Source: Leeuwenhoekiella palythoae (GTDB taxonomy: Bacteria > Bacteroidota > Bacteroidia > Flavobacteriales > Flavobacteriaceae). Taken from it: a stretch of 64,000 bases of DNA. Below are positions 34,060 to 46,000 of this stretch, in pieces. Numbering within the stretch: position 1 is the stretch's first letter; the number at the start of each line of letters is the position of its first letter. The DNA is taken from the NCBI RefSeq assembly GCF_900130045.1, contig NZ_FQXT01000003.1:682001-746000 (forward strand), in the 5' to 3' direction. A model generated the notes under the pieces. That model made no database searches and had not been told where the DNA came from. It saw only the letters and a list, made by a program, of their open reading frames with translations. Both the position numbers and the translations under genes were made by a program.

Positions 34060-35986
34060 TTACAATTACAAAACCGCCTCCTGACTGAATGGTCAGGTTT
34101 AGTTTTCCGTTTTTAGGAATCTTTATTTCTTTGGTAAAAGTTTCTGCGTTTTTATCATCATTAATAAGGGTCGCGATCCTACCACCCAAAAAAGAAAGAT
34201 CCAACTCCAGTTTCTTAGGTTCTGATTCGGCACTAACTCCCGCAACATACCATATGTTTCCATTTCGCCTTGCCAGTACCGAAAACTTTCCGGGATAACC
34301 ATCAATAAAGCGGGTTTCATCCCAGGTTGTAGGTAATTCTTTCAGAAAATCGAGCTCAAACTTCGGTGCGTCGTCCAGGTTATTCGGCGTAAGCGCAAAC
34401 ATTTGTACCGGGTTTTGAAACAATACTCCTGTTGCCAATTGGAAGGCGTCTGTAGTCAGCCGTCTTTGTCCGGATTTGTTGCCTCTATTTAAGTAGTCGT
34501 TGAGCACCACGCCGCCAAATTCCATACTGGCAACAGCGTTGCGAATGAAGGGATGCAAAGTAGCGTTATAGGCCTCCTTTTTACGCACATCTTCTACAAA
34601 AACCAGCATTTCTGAAGCTACAACTGCTTCACTCCCTACAAAATTGGGATACATCCGCTCCCATCCACGAGGCAGAGTGGTGCCGTGAAAAATGATCATC
34701 AATCCATAATCGTTAGCGTCTGAAAGAATATCTTCATACAGGCGTATGGTTTCCTGCTTATCCCCTCCAAAAAAGTCTACTTTGAGGCCTTTAACGCCGG
34801 CTTCCTGAAGCCATTTCATCTCTTTTTTACGCTCAATAGACGTATTCATTTTATTAAGCGGAGTCTGGAAAGCGTCGTTTACAATCCCATTGGAGTTGTA
34901 CCAGAGAAAGACACCTACATCTTTAGAAGCAGCATAGTCAATAAGTACTTTCATTCGATCGTAACCGATGCGCTCATCCCACCAGGCATCGATGAGGATG
35001 TATTTAAAATCCATCGTTGCGGCCAAATCGATATAAGCTTTTTGATCCTTATAATTCATACTGGCATCCTGCCAGATGATCCAGCTCCAACTGCCTTTAC
35101 CGTATTCATATTCCTGCGAAGGCTCGTAAAGTGGCTCAACCACATCCCAGGGGATAGTGGTTTCTACCACAGGTTTTAAGCTCTTACCGATGGTAATTGT
35201 ACGCCAGGGCGTTACACCAGGGAGGCCTAATTGTGCGCCACTGCTGCCAAAACCGTTGTTTTCCTTTTCATTGGGGTATTCAATATAAAAAGTACCATCC
35301 TGATACGCGCTTAAGTGCGAAGCCGGGTATAAACTGCGTACACCGGTTTCGGAAAGCAAAACCCAATATTCATCTTTTACTTTATAGAGTGCGGGAAAAA
35401 CATAACCACCCCCTGCGGTTTGTTCGGCTATGGGCTTGTCTGCCGTGTAGGCAGACTCATAACTGGGAGCGGTACGCGCAAAACCGGTCATAGGCCGCAT
35501 CGCATTTGATAAAAAAGAAGAAGTTTCCTGCGGAAAGCTAAAACCGGTAAGTTCCTTTTCTACAACTATAGCGCGGGTCTCGCCCCATTTATCAATCTCA
35601 TATCGGAAAGCGATATCGTTATCGCTCACCTGAACTAAAACAGAAAACTGGCGATCTTTAGAATCCTTTACCGTATAACGAAGGGTGTTTGCATTATAAG
35701 TAATCTGAGATTGTTTGATTTTATCCTGCTCATAGGTTTTAGAAACCTTTCTGCTTTCGGCATTTACGAAAGTGAGATTTTTTGTGAAGTCTGCTTTCTT
35801 TGTTCTGAATCCTAAAGGAGCATTTTCTATTATAATAGTATTATCGAATTTTACTGTATAAATTACCCCCCCATCAATAACATCTATTATCACTTTTAAA
35901 TTACCGTTAGGGCTTGCAATTGTCTTATTCTGAGCCCTTGCTATAAACACTAATAGAAATACGGAAACATATATTAAAGATTTCAT
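34052..35986 (-). CDS. GH97 alpha-galactosidase-like glycosidase
   Basis: A 644-residue secreted enzyme (signal peptide about 1-18). The GH97 plan is present: an N-terminal beta-super-sandwich with [12 protein letters not shown], a TIM barrel (about 270-545) and a C-terminal beta domain. In the barrel, [13 protein letters not shown] carries the aspartate that serves as nucleophile in retaining GH97 enzymes, so it probably belongs with the retaining alpha-galactosidases rather than the inverting SusB-type alpha-glucosidases. It is the first gene of the long minus-strand enzyme operon. It would remove alpha-D-galactose decorations from complex xylan. Confidence 0.87.
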   Translation of the reverse strand: MKSLIYVSVFLLVFIARAQNKTIASPNGNLKVIIDVIDGGVIYTVKFDNTIIIENAPLGFRTKKADFTKNLTFVNAESRKVSKTYEQDKIKQSQITYNANTLRYTVKDSKDRQFSVLVQVSDNDIAFRYEIDKWGETRAIVVEKELTGFSFPQETSSFLSNAMRPMTGFARTAPSYESAYTADKPIAEQTAGGGYVFPALYKVKDEYWVLLSETGVRSLYPASHLSAYQDGTFYIEYPNEKENNGFGSSGAQLGLPGVTPWRTITIGKSLKPVVETTIPWDVVEPLYEPSQEYEYGKGSWSWIIWQDASMNYKDQKAYIDLAATMDFKYILIDAWWDERIGYDRMKVLIDYAASKDVGVFLWYNSNGIVNDAFQTPLNKMNTSIERKKEMKWLQEAGVKGLKVDFFGGDKQETIRLYEDILSDANDYGLMIIFHGTTLPRGWERMYPNFVGSEAVVASEMLVFVEDVRKKEAYNATLHPFIRNAVASMEFGGVVLNDYLNRGNKSGQRRLTTDAFQLATGVLFQNPVQMFALTPNNLDDAPKFELDFLKELPTTWDETRFIDGYPGKFSVLARRNGNIWYVAGVSAESEPKKLELDLSFLGGRIATLINDDKNAETFTKEIKIPKNGKLNLTIQSGGGFVIVNE

Positions 35987-36315
35987 TAAAAGGAGGTATT
36001 AGTTTTATTTCTAAAAATTAGCGGTTATATTTACCAAATAGTTAAAAAGACTATAAGTATAGATGGGATGAATTTACAAAAAGTGTTGAGATTACATTTA
36101 AATTATTTTAAAAAAATCAAATTTCGTGTGATTTAGTATTTCCAAACTGTTTGTCTTCCATAGTATGCAAAACACAACTAAGCACAGTTCTTAATATGAA
36201 TTTTTAAAAAACGAATAACGATTTTCTCTAACAGTATAAAATTTTGGTATATACTCCTTGCTATCTTTAATCAAGCGTGGTAATAAGTAGTAGTCATAAC
36301 AAGTCGGTCATAAAT
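35987..36315. other. Divergent regulatory region between enzyme operon and hybrid regulator
   Basis: A 329-base AT-rich region that must hold the start signals of the GH97-led operon (minus) and the hybrid sensor gene (plus). I found no exact TAnnTTTG box on either strand and no strong hairpin. The AraC-type output domain of the adjacent regulator would be expected to bind here, but no clear direct repeat could be assigned. Confidence 0.4.
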
Positions 36316-39300
36316 ATGATAGATTATTTAAAATATGGATCCTTTATAATTGCGGTCTTAGCATCAATCTCCCTTAAGGCGCAACCAAGCACTAGTGATT
36401 ATCGATTTACAGAGGTTAAAGATGTACCAGTTAAACGAGCTATAACGGCGATTACCCAAGATAATTATGGTTTTCTATGGTTTAGCACCTATGGTTCTGG
36501 ACTTTATAAATATGACGGTAGTACGTTTAGTACTTATAAAGAATCTTGGAGTAATAAGCACTCCTTAAATAGTTCCTTAGTACACGTTATTTACAAAGAT
36601 CAGGATGGCACAATTTGGATCGGTACAGAGAAAGGTCTAAATCGTTATAGACCGGAAACTGATGATTTTGAAAATATAAATTTATCCTCCAGCGATAATT
36701 TTAAACCATTAGCCATACATAGTATTGCTAGACTTGATGATTCTACCTTAATCTTGGGATCACATAATAATGGGGTTTATAAATTAAATACAACAACTAA
36801 TAGATTAAGTACTATTCCATTTGATCATTCATTAGATCGTGATTGGTTACGATTCAATAGTATGAGTGTTGTTGATGACAAACTTTACATTGGTACTTCC
36901 TCTGGCCTATTTGAATTGAACAAAAATGGAGCAATTATTAATCGGAGTAAATTCTTAGTTAACAATAAAGAATTTACAATTAAGGCCCACGTGAGTAAAT
37001 TATTTACTGTTTCTAAAGGTACCCTTTGGATTGGAACTTATAGTGATGGTCTTATTAGACTTAATGTACGGAATCATCAAGCGGATTCCCGAGCACTACA
37101 TATTACTGACAAGCGGATTTTATCCATTGCTGAAATTGAGCACAACAAACTTTTAATTGGAACTGAAAATGATGGCCTGTTTATATTAGATAGCGCTGGT
37201 AAGACCTTAGCTAACTATACTTACAATAAATTTGGTGATAATAGAATACAGTCAAATTCTATTTGGAGTTTATATGTTGATTCAGAACAACGTATATGGA
37301 TAGGTTATTATAGTGACGGTATTAGCTTTTATGACGCTAATTATGATAAATTCAGAGATATTGAGAGTATTCCTTATAAAAATGAATCCCTACAAAATTC
37401 ATCAGTTACCGGCATTTTAGAGGATCCAGAGTCTAACTTGTGGATAAGCATGGATGGTGGGGGAATAGATGTCCTTAATCCAAAGAATCAAGAATATACG
37501 CACTTAATTGATCCCAATAATTCTGTTGCAAGCGGATTAACCAGTAGTGATATTCAAAACATATTTTTTGACAGTAAAAATAACCTATGGGCAAGTTCTT
37601 GGAATTCAGGCATATTTTATCTTGAGAAAGGAGCCTCCAAATTCATTAATTATACTTCAAATGATGGGTTAGCGTCTAGAAGTACAATTTGTTTTGCCGA
37701 AGATTCTCAAGGCACTATTTATATAGGAACATTTAATGCCGGATTACAAAGCTATAATCCTAAGACTTCCAAATTTACGCGATTAGACAGTGAAGTATTT
37801 AGAAATGCCGGAATTGCAAATTGTGATGTGCGCAAAATACTAATTGATAAAAATGATGTTCTTTGGGTAGGCACTACTAAAGGTTTATTTACCGTAAAAA
37901 AAAGAGGAGATGTATATGAGGTAAAATCAAAGAATAAAGCGATGTATGCCACCAGGCAAAGCAATAGTTTACTGTACTATATATTGTCCTTATACATGGA
38001 TGCACAAAACAATTTATGGATAGGAACTGATGGTGGAGGGTTATGTAAGTATGATGTTAGTTCAAACACCTATCAATGGTTTGAAGAAAAGATTTCAAAA
38101 CAGACCATATCTTCTATTATAAGTGATTCGGAGGGTATCTTGTGGTTAGCGGGAAATAACGGCATAACCAAATTTAATCCTAAAAATAATGAGGTAATTA
38201 ATTATACAGTAAATGATGGTTTGCTAGCCAATGATTTTCACAACAATGCTGTATTAAATAGTGGTGATAACCTATTATATTTTGGAAGTTATAATGGAAT
38301 TAATTTCTTCGATCCAACAAGCTTAAATCTTAATCTGCAACAACCTTTATTGTATTTTTCAGAGCTTCGCCTTTTCAATGAAAAAGTATTACCAAAAAAG
38401 GAAAACTCTCCATTAAAGGAAATTTTATTTTCAACTGATGAACTTACTTTAAAATCCGATCAATCTGTTTTCACTATTGAATATGCAGCTATTGATTTCA
38501 CTAGACCCTCAGATATTAATTATGCTTACCTATTAGAAGGATTTGATAATTCCTGGAATTATGTAGGAACTTCTAAAAGTGCGACGTATACCAACATCCC
38601 TCCGGGTAAGTATACCTTTAAAGTACGAGCTGCTAATAATGAGGGCGTTTGGACTCAAAGCCCTATTAGCTTAAAGATCAATATACTATATCCATGGTAT
38701 AAACAAGGCTGGGCGATCGTAATATATGTAGTTTTAGGTTTAATATTGACATTTATCACTTATAAGATCACCCAAAAAAGACTTGCTGAGAAGCGGCTTA
38801 TTCAATATGAGCGTGATAAGCGTCAGCAAGAAGAAGAGTTAAACAATAGAAAACTACAGTTCTTTACAAACATCTCTCACGAATTTAGAACTCCGCTAAC
38901 ATTGATAAAAAATCCCATTGAAGACCTAATTACCAATAAGGCCTTCTCTTTTCCTCAGGCCATTGAAGAAAAGCACAAGAGTATTTTTAGAAATACGGAG
39001 CGACTTATACGGTTGATCAACGAACTGATGGATTTTAGAAAACTTCAGTTTAATAAAACCCGTTTAAAGGTTGAAAAAATTGCAATCAATGCTTTTTGTG
39101 AACAAATTGTTTCACACTTTGAAGAGGAGGCGCATCAGCGAAATATTACACTTAATGTAACGGCAGAACGCGAGGACTTCTATGTCTATGCAGATCCTGG
39201 TATGCTTGAAAAAATCATTTTTAATTTACTATCTAATGCATTTAAAGCCACACCAGATGAGGGTATAGTTTCGATTTATTTAAAAACTACCGAAGTTCCT

Positions 39301-40446
39301 ATAATTCTTCCGGAGATTTCTACCCAAACTCCTGTAAACGCAGTTGAAATTCAAGTTCAGGATAGTGGTATTGGAATACCTAAAACAGAAATTAATAAAG
39401 TATTCGATCCTTTTTATCAAGTGGAAGGTATGAATAAGCAATATTATGGAGGTACAGGAATTGGCCTTGAGGTCGTTCGTAGTTTCTTAATAATGAATAA
39501 GGGTAAAATTGAGGTGGAGAGCGAAGTAAATCTAGGTACTACTTTTAAAATATATCTAGCTTTAGGCAATTCACATTTTACAGCTGAAGAATTGGCTGAT
39601 ACTGTTACTATTCTTCCTAAGCTAGAAAAACCAGAACACCAACGCTCTTTTACCTCAATGGGTAAAGAACAAAACAAATTATCAAGCGATTCCTCAGCTC
39701 ATAATTTTACTTTGCTTATAGTAGAGGATAATTTTGAATTACGGAAATATCTCAAGGAGGAACTAAAAGACCAGTATCGGATAATCGAAGCCGTTAATGG
39801 TCAAGAGGGATTGGACCTCGCTTCAAAAACGATTCCTGATGTTATTCTCACCGATGTATTGATGCCTGCTATGGATGGAGTTACTTTTTGTAAAAAACTT
39901 AAAAATGATTTAAAAACCAGCCACATACCTGTTTTGATGCTTACCGCGAAGGCTCAAACTGATGATTGGCTGGCAGGTCTTGATGCTGGAGCGGATGTAT
40001 ATATCAATAAACCCTTTAACATTAAGATTGTACGCTCCCAATTAAAACAACTTATTGAAAGTAGGCAAAAACTTTTTAATAAATACTTTAATGAGCTCAG
40101 TAATACTAAATTTAAATCTAACAGTACTTCAGTTGATAAAAGGTTTATTTCGAGGGTGATCACCTATATTTATGACAATATAGATGACCCAAAATTAAAT
40201 GTTGAGAATCTTGCAGATGAACTCCACTTGAGTCGGAGCCAATTGTATCGTAAAATAAAAGCACTCACCGGTCAAACAGCTAATGAGTTTATTCGCAAAA
40301 TCCGTCTTGAAAAAGCTAAGGAACTACTTGAACAAGGAGTAGCATCTGTGAGTGAAGTTGGATATAAGGTTGGATTCTCAACTCCATCTTACTTTACACG
40401 ATGCTTTAAGGCCGAATTTGGAAAACTGCCTACAGAGGTGAAGTAA
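36316..40446 (+). CDS. Hybrid two-component system regulator (HTCS)
   Basis: A 1376-residue inner-membrane sensor-regulator, read from the ATG at 36316, which starts directly with a signal segment; a GTG 39 bases upstream is less likely. The periplasmic part is a double beta-propeller of regulator-propeller repeats (repeated DGTIWIGTEKGLNRY-type units) followed by a Y_Y_Y domain (about 700-795). After one membrane helix (about 800-822) come HisKA (FFTNISHEFRTPL), the ATPase domain (NLLSNAFKA, DSGIGIP, GTGIGLEVV), a receiver (ILTDVLMPAMDG) and an AraC-type helix-turn-helix domain. It should sense a xylo-oligosaccharide in the periplasm and switch on the flanking operons. It lies between the two minus-strand enzyme blocks. 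Confidence 0.95.
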   Translation: MIDYLKYGSFIIAVLASISLKAQPSTSDYRFTEVKDVPVKRAITAITQDNYGFLWFSTYGSGLYKYDGSTFSTYKESWSNKHSLNSSLVHVIYKDQDGTIWIGTEKGLNRYRPETDDFENINLSSSDNFKPLAIHSIARLDDSTLILGSHNNGVYKLNTTTNRLSTIPFDHSLDRDWLRFNSMSVVDDKLYIGTSSGLFELNKNGAIINRSKFLVNNKEFTIKAHVSKLFTVSKGTLWIGTYSDGLIRLNVRNHQADSRALHITDKRILSIAEIEHNKLLIGTENDGLFILDSAGKTLANYTYNKFGDNRIQSNSIWSLYVDSEQRIWIGYYSDGISFYDANYDKFRDIESIPYKNESLQNSSVTGILEDPESNLWISMDGGGIDVLNPKNQEYTHLIDPNNSVASGLTSSDIQNIFFDSKNNLWASSWNSGIFYLEKGASKFINYTSNDGLASRSTICFAEDSQGTIYIGTFNAGLQSYNPKTSKFTRLDSEVFRNAGIANCDVRKILIDKNDVLWVGTTKGLFTVKKRGDVYEVKSKNKAMYATRQSNSLLYYILSLYMDAQNNLWIGTDGGGLCKYDVSSNTYQWFEEKISKQTISSIISDSEGILWLAGNNGITKFNPKNNEVINYTVNDGLLANDFHNNAVLNSGDNLLYFGSYNGINFFDPTSLNLNLQQPLLYFSELRLFNEKVLPKKENSPLKEILFSTDELTLKSDQSVFTIEYAAIDFTRPSDINYAYLLEGFDNSWNYVGTSKSATYTNIPPGKYTFKVRAANNEGVWTQSPISLKINILYPWYKQGWAIVIYVVLGLILTFITYKITQKRLAEKRLIQYERDKRQQEEELNNRKLQFFTNISHEFRTPLTLIKNPIEDLITNKAFSFPQAIEEKHKSIFRNTERLIRLINELMDFRKLQFNKTRLKVEKIAINAFCEQIVSHFEEEAHQRNITLNVTAEREDFYVYADPGMLEKIIFNLLSNAFKATPDEGIVSIYLKTTEVPIILPEISTQTPVNAVEIQVQDSGIGIPKTEINKVFDPFYQVEGMNKQYYGGTGIGLEVVRSFLIMNKGKIEVESEVNLGTTFKIYLALGNSHFTAEELADTVTILPKLEKPEHQRSFTSMGKEQNKLSSDSSAHNFTLLIVEDNFELRKYLKEELKDQYRIIEAVNGQEGLDLASKTIPDVILTDVLMPAMDGVTFCKKLKNDLKTSHIPVLMLTAKAQTDDWLAGLDAGADVYINKPFNIKIVRSQLKQLIESRQKLFNKYFNELSNTKFKSNSTSVDKRFISRVITYIYDNIDDPKLNVENLADELHLSRSQLYRKIKALTGQTANEFIRKIRLEKAKELLEQGVASVSEVGYKVGFSTPSYFTRCFKAEFGKLPTEVK

Positions 40447-40448
40447 TA

Positions 40449-41510
40449 TCATTCAGCCAATCCCTTTTGAAAGCCATAATACGCAGGCTTAGGCTTGAGC
40501 TCTTTATTAAAAATAGTCGGCCAATCATTCAGACCAAAAAATGGATTGATCCAAGTATCACGGTCTGTAAAATCCCAAAATGTGATACCAAATTGCTGCT
40601 CTTTGGGAACTTCTTCTCGATAGATTTTTGCTACGATTTCATATTTCTGCGCTTGTTGTTCTAACATTTCCGAAGTTACCACGCTATATATTTGCTCGCC
40701 ACCGCCGCGGGAATCATCGTGAGTATTAAAAATTATATCCAATTCGGAAAAATGAATTTTAAGTCCTGTTGCGGCCATTTTACGAACACTCTCACGAATG
40801 AGTTTTTCTGGTATATCCATTCGTAAATGCATTTGTACACCTAAACCTGTAATGGGTACTTCATCAGCTTTTAGTTCTTCGATCATTCTAAGAACTCCGT
40901 TTAATTTTGCTGTATCCCGCTCCAGATTAAAATCATTGTAAAATAAGTCTGCATCAGGATCTGCCTCGTGAGCGTACCTAAATGCGTTCGCGATATATTC
41001 CTTTCCTAATTTGTTGTACCAAAGCGTTTCTCTATATGCACCGCCCTGAGTTTCTAAACCTTCATTGACCACATCCCAGGCAGCAACCTTTCCTTTATAA
41101 CGCCCTACATAATCCTGAATATAAATTTTGAGGAAGTTGCTCAGCCATACACTGTCTTGCGAAGCTTTCTGAAAAACCCAACGTGGAGTTCCCGAATGCC
41201 AGACCAGCGTGTGACCAAAAAGGCGTAAATCATTCCTTTGGCTAAAATCTACCAAACTATCTGCCTTCTCCCAGTTGTAAACACTATCTGTGGGAGCAAT
41301 AGCATACATCTTCATATCTGAGGTAGCCGTAATACTATTAAAGTTTCTAATAATAATATTCCGCAAAGCACTATCTTTTGTTACCTGACTGATCTCGATA
41401 GCTCCGCCAATAGGAAAGGAAGCAATTTCTTTGAGTCCCTTATCATCTAATGGTTTTGAAACACAACCAGTTAATAGTGCAAGAATTAAAAAGAGTAATG
41501 TTTTAATCAT
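40449..41510 (-). CDS. GH10 endo-1,4-beta-xylanase lipoprotein
   Basis: A 353-residue GH10 xylanase, read from the ATG at 41510 (MIKTLLFLILALLTGC, with the lipobox LLTGC); an ATG six codons upstream is also open. The TIM barrel shows GHTLVWHSGTPRW, the acid/base glutamate in AWDVVNEGLE, the nucleophile in KIHFSELDI and the late FWDFTDRDTWI segment. No carbohydrate-binding module. As a lipoprotein in the SusCD operon it is probably surface-exposed and makes the xylo-oligosaccharides to be imported. Its stop lies two bases from that of the convergent hybrid regulator gene. Confidence 0.95.
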   Translation of the reverse strand: MIKTLLFLILALLTGCVSKPLDDKGLKEIASFPIGGAIEISQVTKDSALRNIIIRNFNSITATSDMKMYAIAPTDSVYNWEKADSLVDFSQRNDLRLFGHTLVWHSGTPRWVFQKASQDSVWLSNFLKIYIQDYVGRYKGKVAAWDVVNEGLETQGGAYRETLWYNKLGKEYIANAFRYAHEADPDADLFYNDFNLERDTAKLNGVLRMIEELKADEVPITGLGVQMHLRMDIPEKLIRESVRKMAATGLKIHFSELDIIFNTHDDSRGGGEQIYSVVTSEMLEQQAQKYEIVAKIYREEVPKEQQFGITFWDFTDRDTWINPFFGLNDWPTIFNKELKPKPAYYGFQKGLAE

Positions 41511-41546
41511 TTGGATGGTATTCTGCATTGCTCAATATTTTTGTTA

Positions 41547-43031
41547 TTAGTTATTTTTTCCAATGTGATAGTTATAAAAATCCCAAACCTTATGTGCTAC
41601 GTTGCGCCCTAGTTCGAGACCTGCGATATTATCGGACTGAATATGATATCCACCCATAACTCGTGAGATTCCTGCCATTTCTGCTGCTTGGGTAAATGTG
41701 GGGAAATCAAGTACAATCGGTTCTCCTAACGCCTGAGGCTCTGTCAAAGCGCCCGGCATTATTTCTACTTGTACATCGAGATAATCATTCCCTGTCCATA
41801 ATTTTAAAAGCTCAGCGCAGGCTCCGCTAATGGTACTATGACCGGATGTGTAACTAGGAAAGGGAGGGCAAAGAAATGCTGATGGGGAATAAGGTCTCCA
41901 GTCTTCACCGTTAATGGTTCCGGTACCTAAACCGGGGCCTTTCCAGCCTTTGATTTCTTTATCTTTAAAATAGTGATGTACCAAAGCAAAAGGTCTGGCG
42001 GAGTCGTAGAACATTTTGGAATCCCAGGAAGCTATAAATGCGTCCATAGCAGTGACCTGATTGGCAAAAAACATTTTTACATCTTCATCAAGTATATGAT
42101 TATCGCGTTGAGATACTTGCTGAGCAAACTTAAGCCAGTGCCCTGCCTGCTGTACAGACTGCGGTCCGTCCCGCATAAACTCAATCAAAGCGCGTTGTTC
42201 ATCCGTCAGATTTGCCTGTAATTCCACGACCTCTTCAACTTCCTTTTGAAGTCGTTTTGATCCTACTTTGGGCGGTGGTCCCGGTCTAAATTGGTCTGCA
42301 CTGCTTAGCGCAATGGGTTTGACCAGTTGCCAATAGGGAGTTAAGCATGCCGGCGCAAATTTTTCCCCGGTATCACTAGTAAAATATTTTGGTTGCCAGC
42401 GATCGTAATCGTTTAGCTGATCTACCGTATTTACCGGTTTATAGTTTGTATAATCTGAATAAGGTTTCGAAAATCCTTCTACTTCCCCATATTGATTAGA
42501 ACCATCATTATACCGCGCCTTAATCGTAGCCTGTGCCGCCAGATTGCCTATTCCCGCGGGTGTAGTTGAGTCTAAAGAATCATCATTTGGGTCATACCCC
42601 AGATGCAGCATAAATTTTTTAAACTGAAGGCTGTCATAAGGATAGTATTCCCGCAAGGTGTGATACGCCGCATAACTAATCGCCTTTTCTTTATTTGCCC
42701 GAGTTTGTTTGTCACCAGGAAATTTATCATAGGCTTCCATATAAACCGGAATGGCTGCATCATTAAAGGCCGACCACGCATCAAAAACAGCCACAAAAAC
42801 CAAAGCCAAAAATCTGGAGGTAACCGTGGGTCTCGGGGCAATACGGTCAGTATCGTTTGCGGTACCAAGTATTGCCATTTCAGACCATTGATAGGCTACA
42901 TTTTGATCTTTAATAGCTTCCAGACGGTCTTCAACTTTCATTACCGGAACGTATTCCTGCGCATAAAAAGGAACGCTATAAACCAATAAAACAAGCATTA
43001 AAAAACCCGTTTTGCAATTTGAAATATTCAT
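41547..43031 (-). CDS. Vanadium-haloperoxidase-like PAP2-superfamily protein
   Basis: A 494-residue secreted helical protein (signal peptide about 1-24). The C-terminal half carries the PAP2/vanadate-site motifs: K and RP in SWDSKMFYDSARPF, the SGH in FPSYTSGHSTISG, and R-x-x-x-G-x-H in RVMGGYHIQSDN. These residues bind vanadate in haloperoxidases or phosphate in phosphatases. Relatives are often annotated as vanadium-dependent haloperoxidases and are commonly found beside FG-GAP proteins and SusCD pairs in Bacteroidota. The role in a xylan locus is unknown: oxidation, dephosphorylation or no catalysis are all possible. It is co-transcribed with the upstream FG-GAP gene and downstream xylanase gene. 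Confidence 0.8.
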   Translation of the reverse strand: MNISNCKTGFLMLVLLVYSVPFYAQEYVPVMKVEDRLEAIKDQNVAYQWSEMAILGTANDTDRIAPRPTVTSRFLALVFVAVFDAWSAFNDAAIPVYMEAYDKFPGDKQTRANKEKAISYAAYHTLREYYPYDSLQFKKFMLHLGYDPNDDSLDSTTPAGIGNLAAQATIKARYNDGSNQYGEVEGFSKPYSDYTNYKPVNTVDQLNDYDRWQPKYFTSDTGEKFAPACLTPYWQLVKPIALSSADQFRPGPPPKVGSKRLQKEVEEVVELQANLTDEQRALIEFMRDGPQSVQQAGHWLKFAQQVSQRDNHILDEDVKMFFANQVTAMDAFIASWDSKMFYDSARPFALVHHYFKDKEIKGWKGPGLGTGTINGEDWRPYSPSAFLCPPFPSYTSGHSTISGACAELLKLWTGNDYLDVQVEIMPGALTEPQALGEPIVLDFPTFTQAAEMAGISRVMGGYHIQSDNIAGLELGRNVAHKVWDFYNYHIGKNN

Positions 43032-43091
43032 ACTATAATCTTAATAAAGAGAATGTAAGGAAATAATATACTTAGTGTGAATCAAACACAT

Positions 43092-46000
43092 TTAATTTTT
43101 TTGATCAGCCTCATTCAGTTTTAAAACCTGCAAATAATCTGAGTTCTTCGCCGCCAAAATATAGGACGTCTTCCCAAATTGAAAGGTCCTAAGGTTCTTT
43201 ACATCCCCCGGTATAAAAACCCCACTTTTTGCAGCACTGAGTGCTTTGAAATTCCCCTTACCATCGCCCGCAAGAAAAATTCCTCGCGATGCATCATTAC
43301 GTGGGGTTTCAATTTCGGACTGGTAGAGATTACCCGCAAATACTGCATCCAGAAAACCGTCATTATTAAAATCATTTACTACAATTCCATTTACACTAGA
43401 AAGTTGTGCTGCTCTAGGCAATTCATGTATCACCATCTTACCATTTCTATTTTCCAGATAAATACTTGCAAATGATTTTACCTGATAATGCAACGAACTG
43501 TTTAATAATTTTTCAGAATACACCTCTCCCAGCGTTGCTTCCGAAAAACTCGCGTAATCTTTAAATTTTTGCTTGATACCCGGAATTTGCTGTGATGAGC
43601 ATTGTCTACCGCGTAAGGGGTATTGCTTACCATCGTTGTAATAGCCCAATACGATATCTTCATTTTCATTGTCGTCAAAGTCTCCTGCATACATATCGAA
43701 AGGCTCGTCTTCAGAGGCTTTGTATTTGTAATTCAAGCCATTATTGCCCAGCATATAATCGGTATCGCCATCGCCATCAAAATCGCCCGAAGCGATACTC
43801 CACCACCAGCCCGTAGTATCCTGATTTGATAGAATCATCTGGGTAACCTCAACAAAGCCCTTTGTAGTATTTTCAAAAAAACGAATCGGCATCCACTCCC
43901 CTACAACAATGATGTCCGGTCTGTTATCTCCATTGAAGTCAGAAACCGCAGCAGCCGTCGCCATGCCTAAGTCTTTGAATTCTTTGGGTTGCAAATCTTT
44001 AGCTACTTCAAATTTAGGGTTACCGGGAGTTCCATTATTTTTCAGGAGAAATGAGGAGGCCGGAAGCGGATATTTTCCCGGTGTCTGACGTCCCAGAACA
44101 AGTAGATCTTGCTTTCCGTCACCATCAAAATCTTCGGCATACACTTTAGCGCCGCTAATTTGTAAATCAGGCAAAGCGTTTCCTGCTACTGTAAAATTCC
44201 CCTTGCCGTCATTGAGGTACAGCCGATCATTGAGCAAATTAGAATTTTTAAAAAATTCGTACCCGCCGCTAACCACATATAAATCCTGATCCCCATCGCC
44301 GTCGGCATCAAAAAATGTAGCATCAATGTCTTCGTAGCTTTTGTCCTCGGTAAAAGCGGCTAGGTTTTTTTGACTTATTCCCTGAGAATTCTGAATAAAA
44401 AGGGATGCTGTTTGATCTTTAGCAGCTCCTACAAAATAGTCCTGTAACCCATCATTATTAACATCACCCACAGCAAGTGCAGGACCAAATTCAGACATTT
44501 TATGAGGTAATAAAACCTGATTTTTAAAGTCATCATAGCTATTTTCTGTATGTAAATAGATTGGAAACAGCTCACCATCGGCCTGAGCAAAAAGTCTGTT
44601 TTCATTCGATTTTTGAGTGCTCGTATCTGATTCTGAAGCATTCTTTTCATCAAAAATCAACTCCTGATTTACTGCAACATTCTGGAGTACTTCTTCTTTA
44701 CCACCAGTCCAAATCACACGGATCTCATCAATGGTCTCTGTATTGTCAAGGCCAAAATACAGCACAGGTGCTACCGAAGATTGAAAACCTCTGGTAAGAG
44801 TAAGTTCCTGCATCTGAGTCAAATCCCCTGTTTTAAGATAAACACGATTACCAATACCCATAGCATTAGCAGTTTCACCTTTAAATTTAATTCTTAAATG
44901 GTTTGAGCGCTCTGAAGATTTATTCTTAAATATCGAAGCCGGATCGTCAATGTTATTGGTGACCAGTTCTAGATCGCCATCATTATCAAGGTCAGCGTAA
45001 ATGCCACCGTTTGAAAATCCATTAAAACTTATATTCCAGGAATCATTGGCCTTTTCGAAAGCGTAATCTCCTTTATTTTTAAACATAAAATTGTCGAGCT
45101 TTTCTTCAGGAATATTTTGGCTCCAAAATAATAAACTATCCTGAGCGATTCCTCCCTGCTCTTCAATACGGTTGAAATAGTCGTTATCATTAATTTCGCG
45201 ACGTGTACCGTTTGTAATAAACAAATCTTTAAGACCATCGTTGTCAAAATCAGCAAATAAAGGTCCCCAGCTCCAGTCAGTAGATGAAGTTCCGGTAATA
45301 CGAGATATGTTGGAAAAATCAGGTATACCTTCCGCATTAAAAACTCCGTTATTCATTTGCATACAATTATGCATGTACTGATAGTGAAATCCTGCATCCA
45401 CCACGCTCCAGAATAAATCAATATTCATACTAGCCATATTGGCCTTTTTGCGCCGGTTTATCTTAGCATCCATATCCGCCTGAAAGAAATCCAGCAGACC
45501 ATCATTATTGAAATCGGCAATATCAACTCCCATACCGTAAAAGGCGGTTTGTGCGGTAGCCTCTTTAATGACTTCAGTAAATGTGCCGTCGCCTTTATTG
45601 AGAAACATCATATCGGGTGAGTTGAAATCGCTTGATACATAAATATCAGGCCAGCCATCATTGTTTAAATCTCCTATAGTGGCACTAAGGGAAAGACTAT
45701 AGGATCTCAGACCGGCTTTATCGGTTACATCTACAAAGCCATTGGTAGTATTTTCGTAGAGGTGATCTGTCTGCAGGTCTGAAGGATCGCGCATATACTG
45801 CTCATAAACCCAAGTTGGTGAACTGAATTTAGTAGGCGGATAATTAGCCTGATACATATCTAAATCGCCGTCTTTATCGTAGTCAAAAAAGGTGGCCTGT
45901 ATACTACTACCTTTATCAGCCAAACCATATTCAGCAGCACTTTCTGTAAAGGTATTATCCTGATTATTGATGAATAACTGGTTGGTGCGCGGTTCAAACT

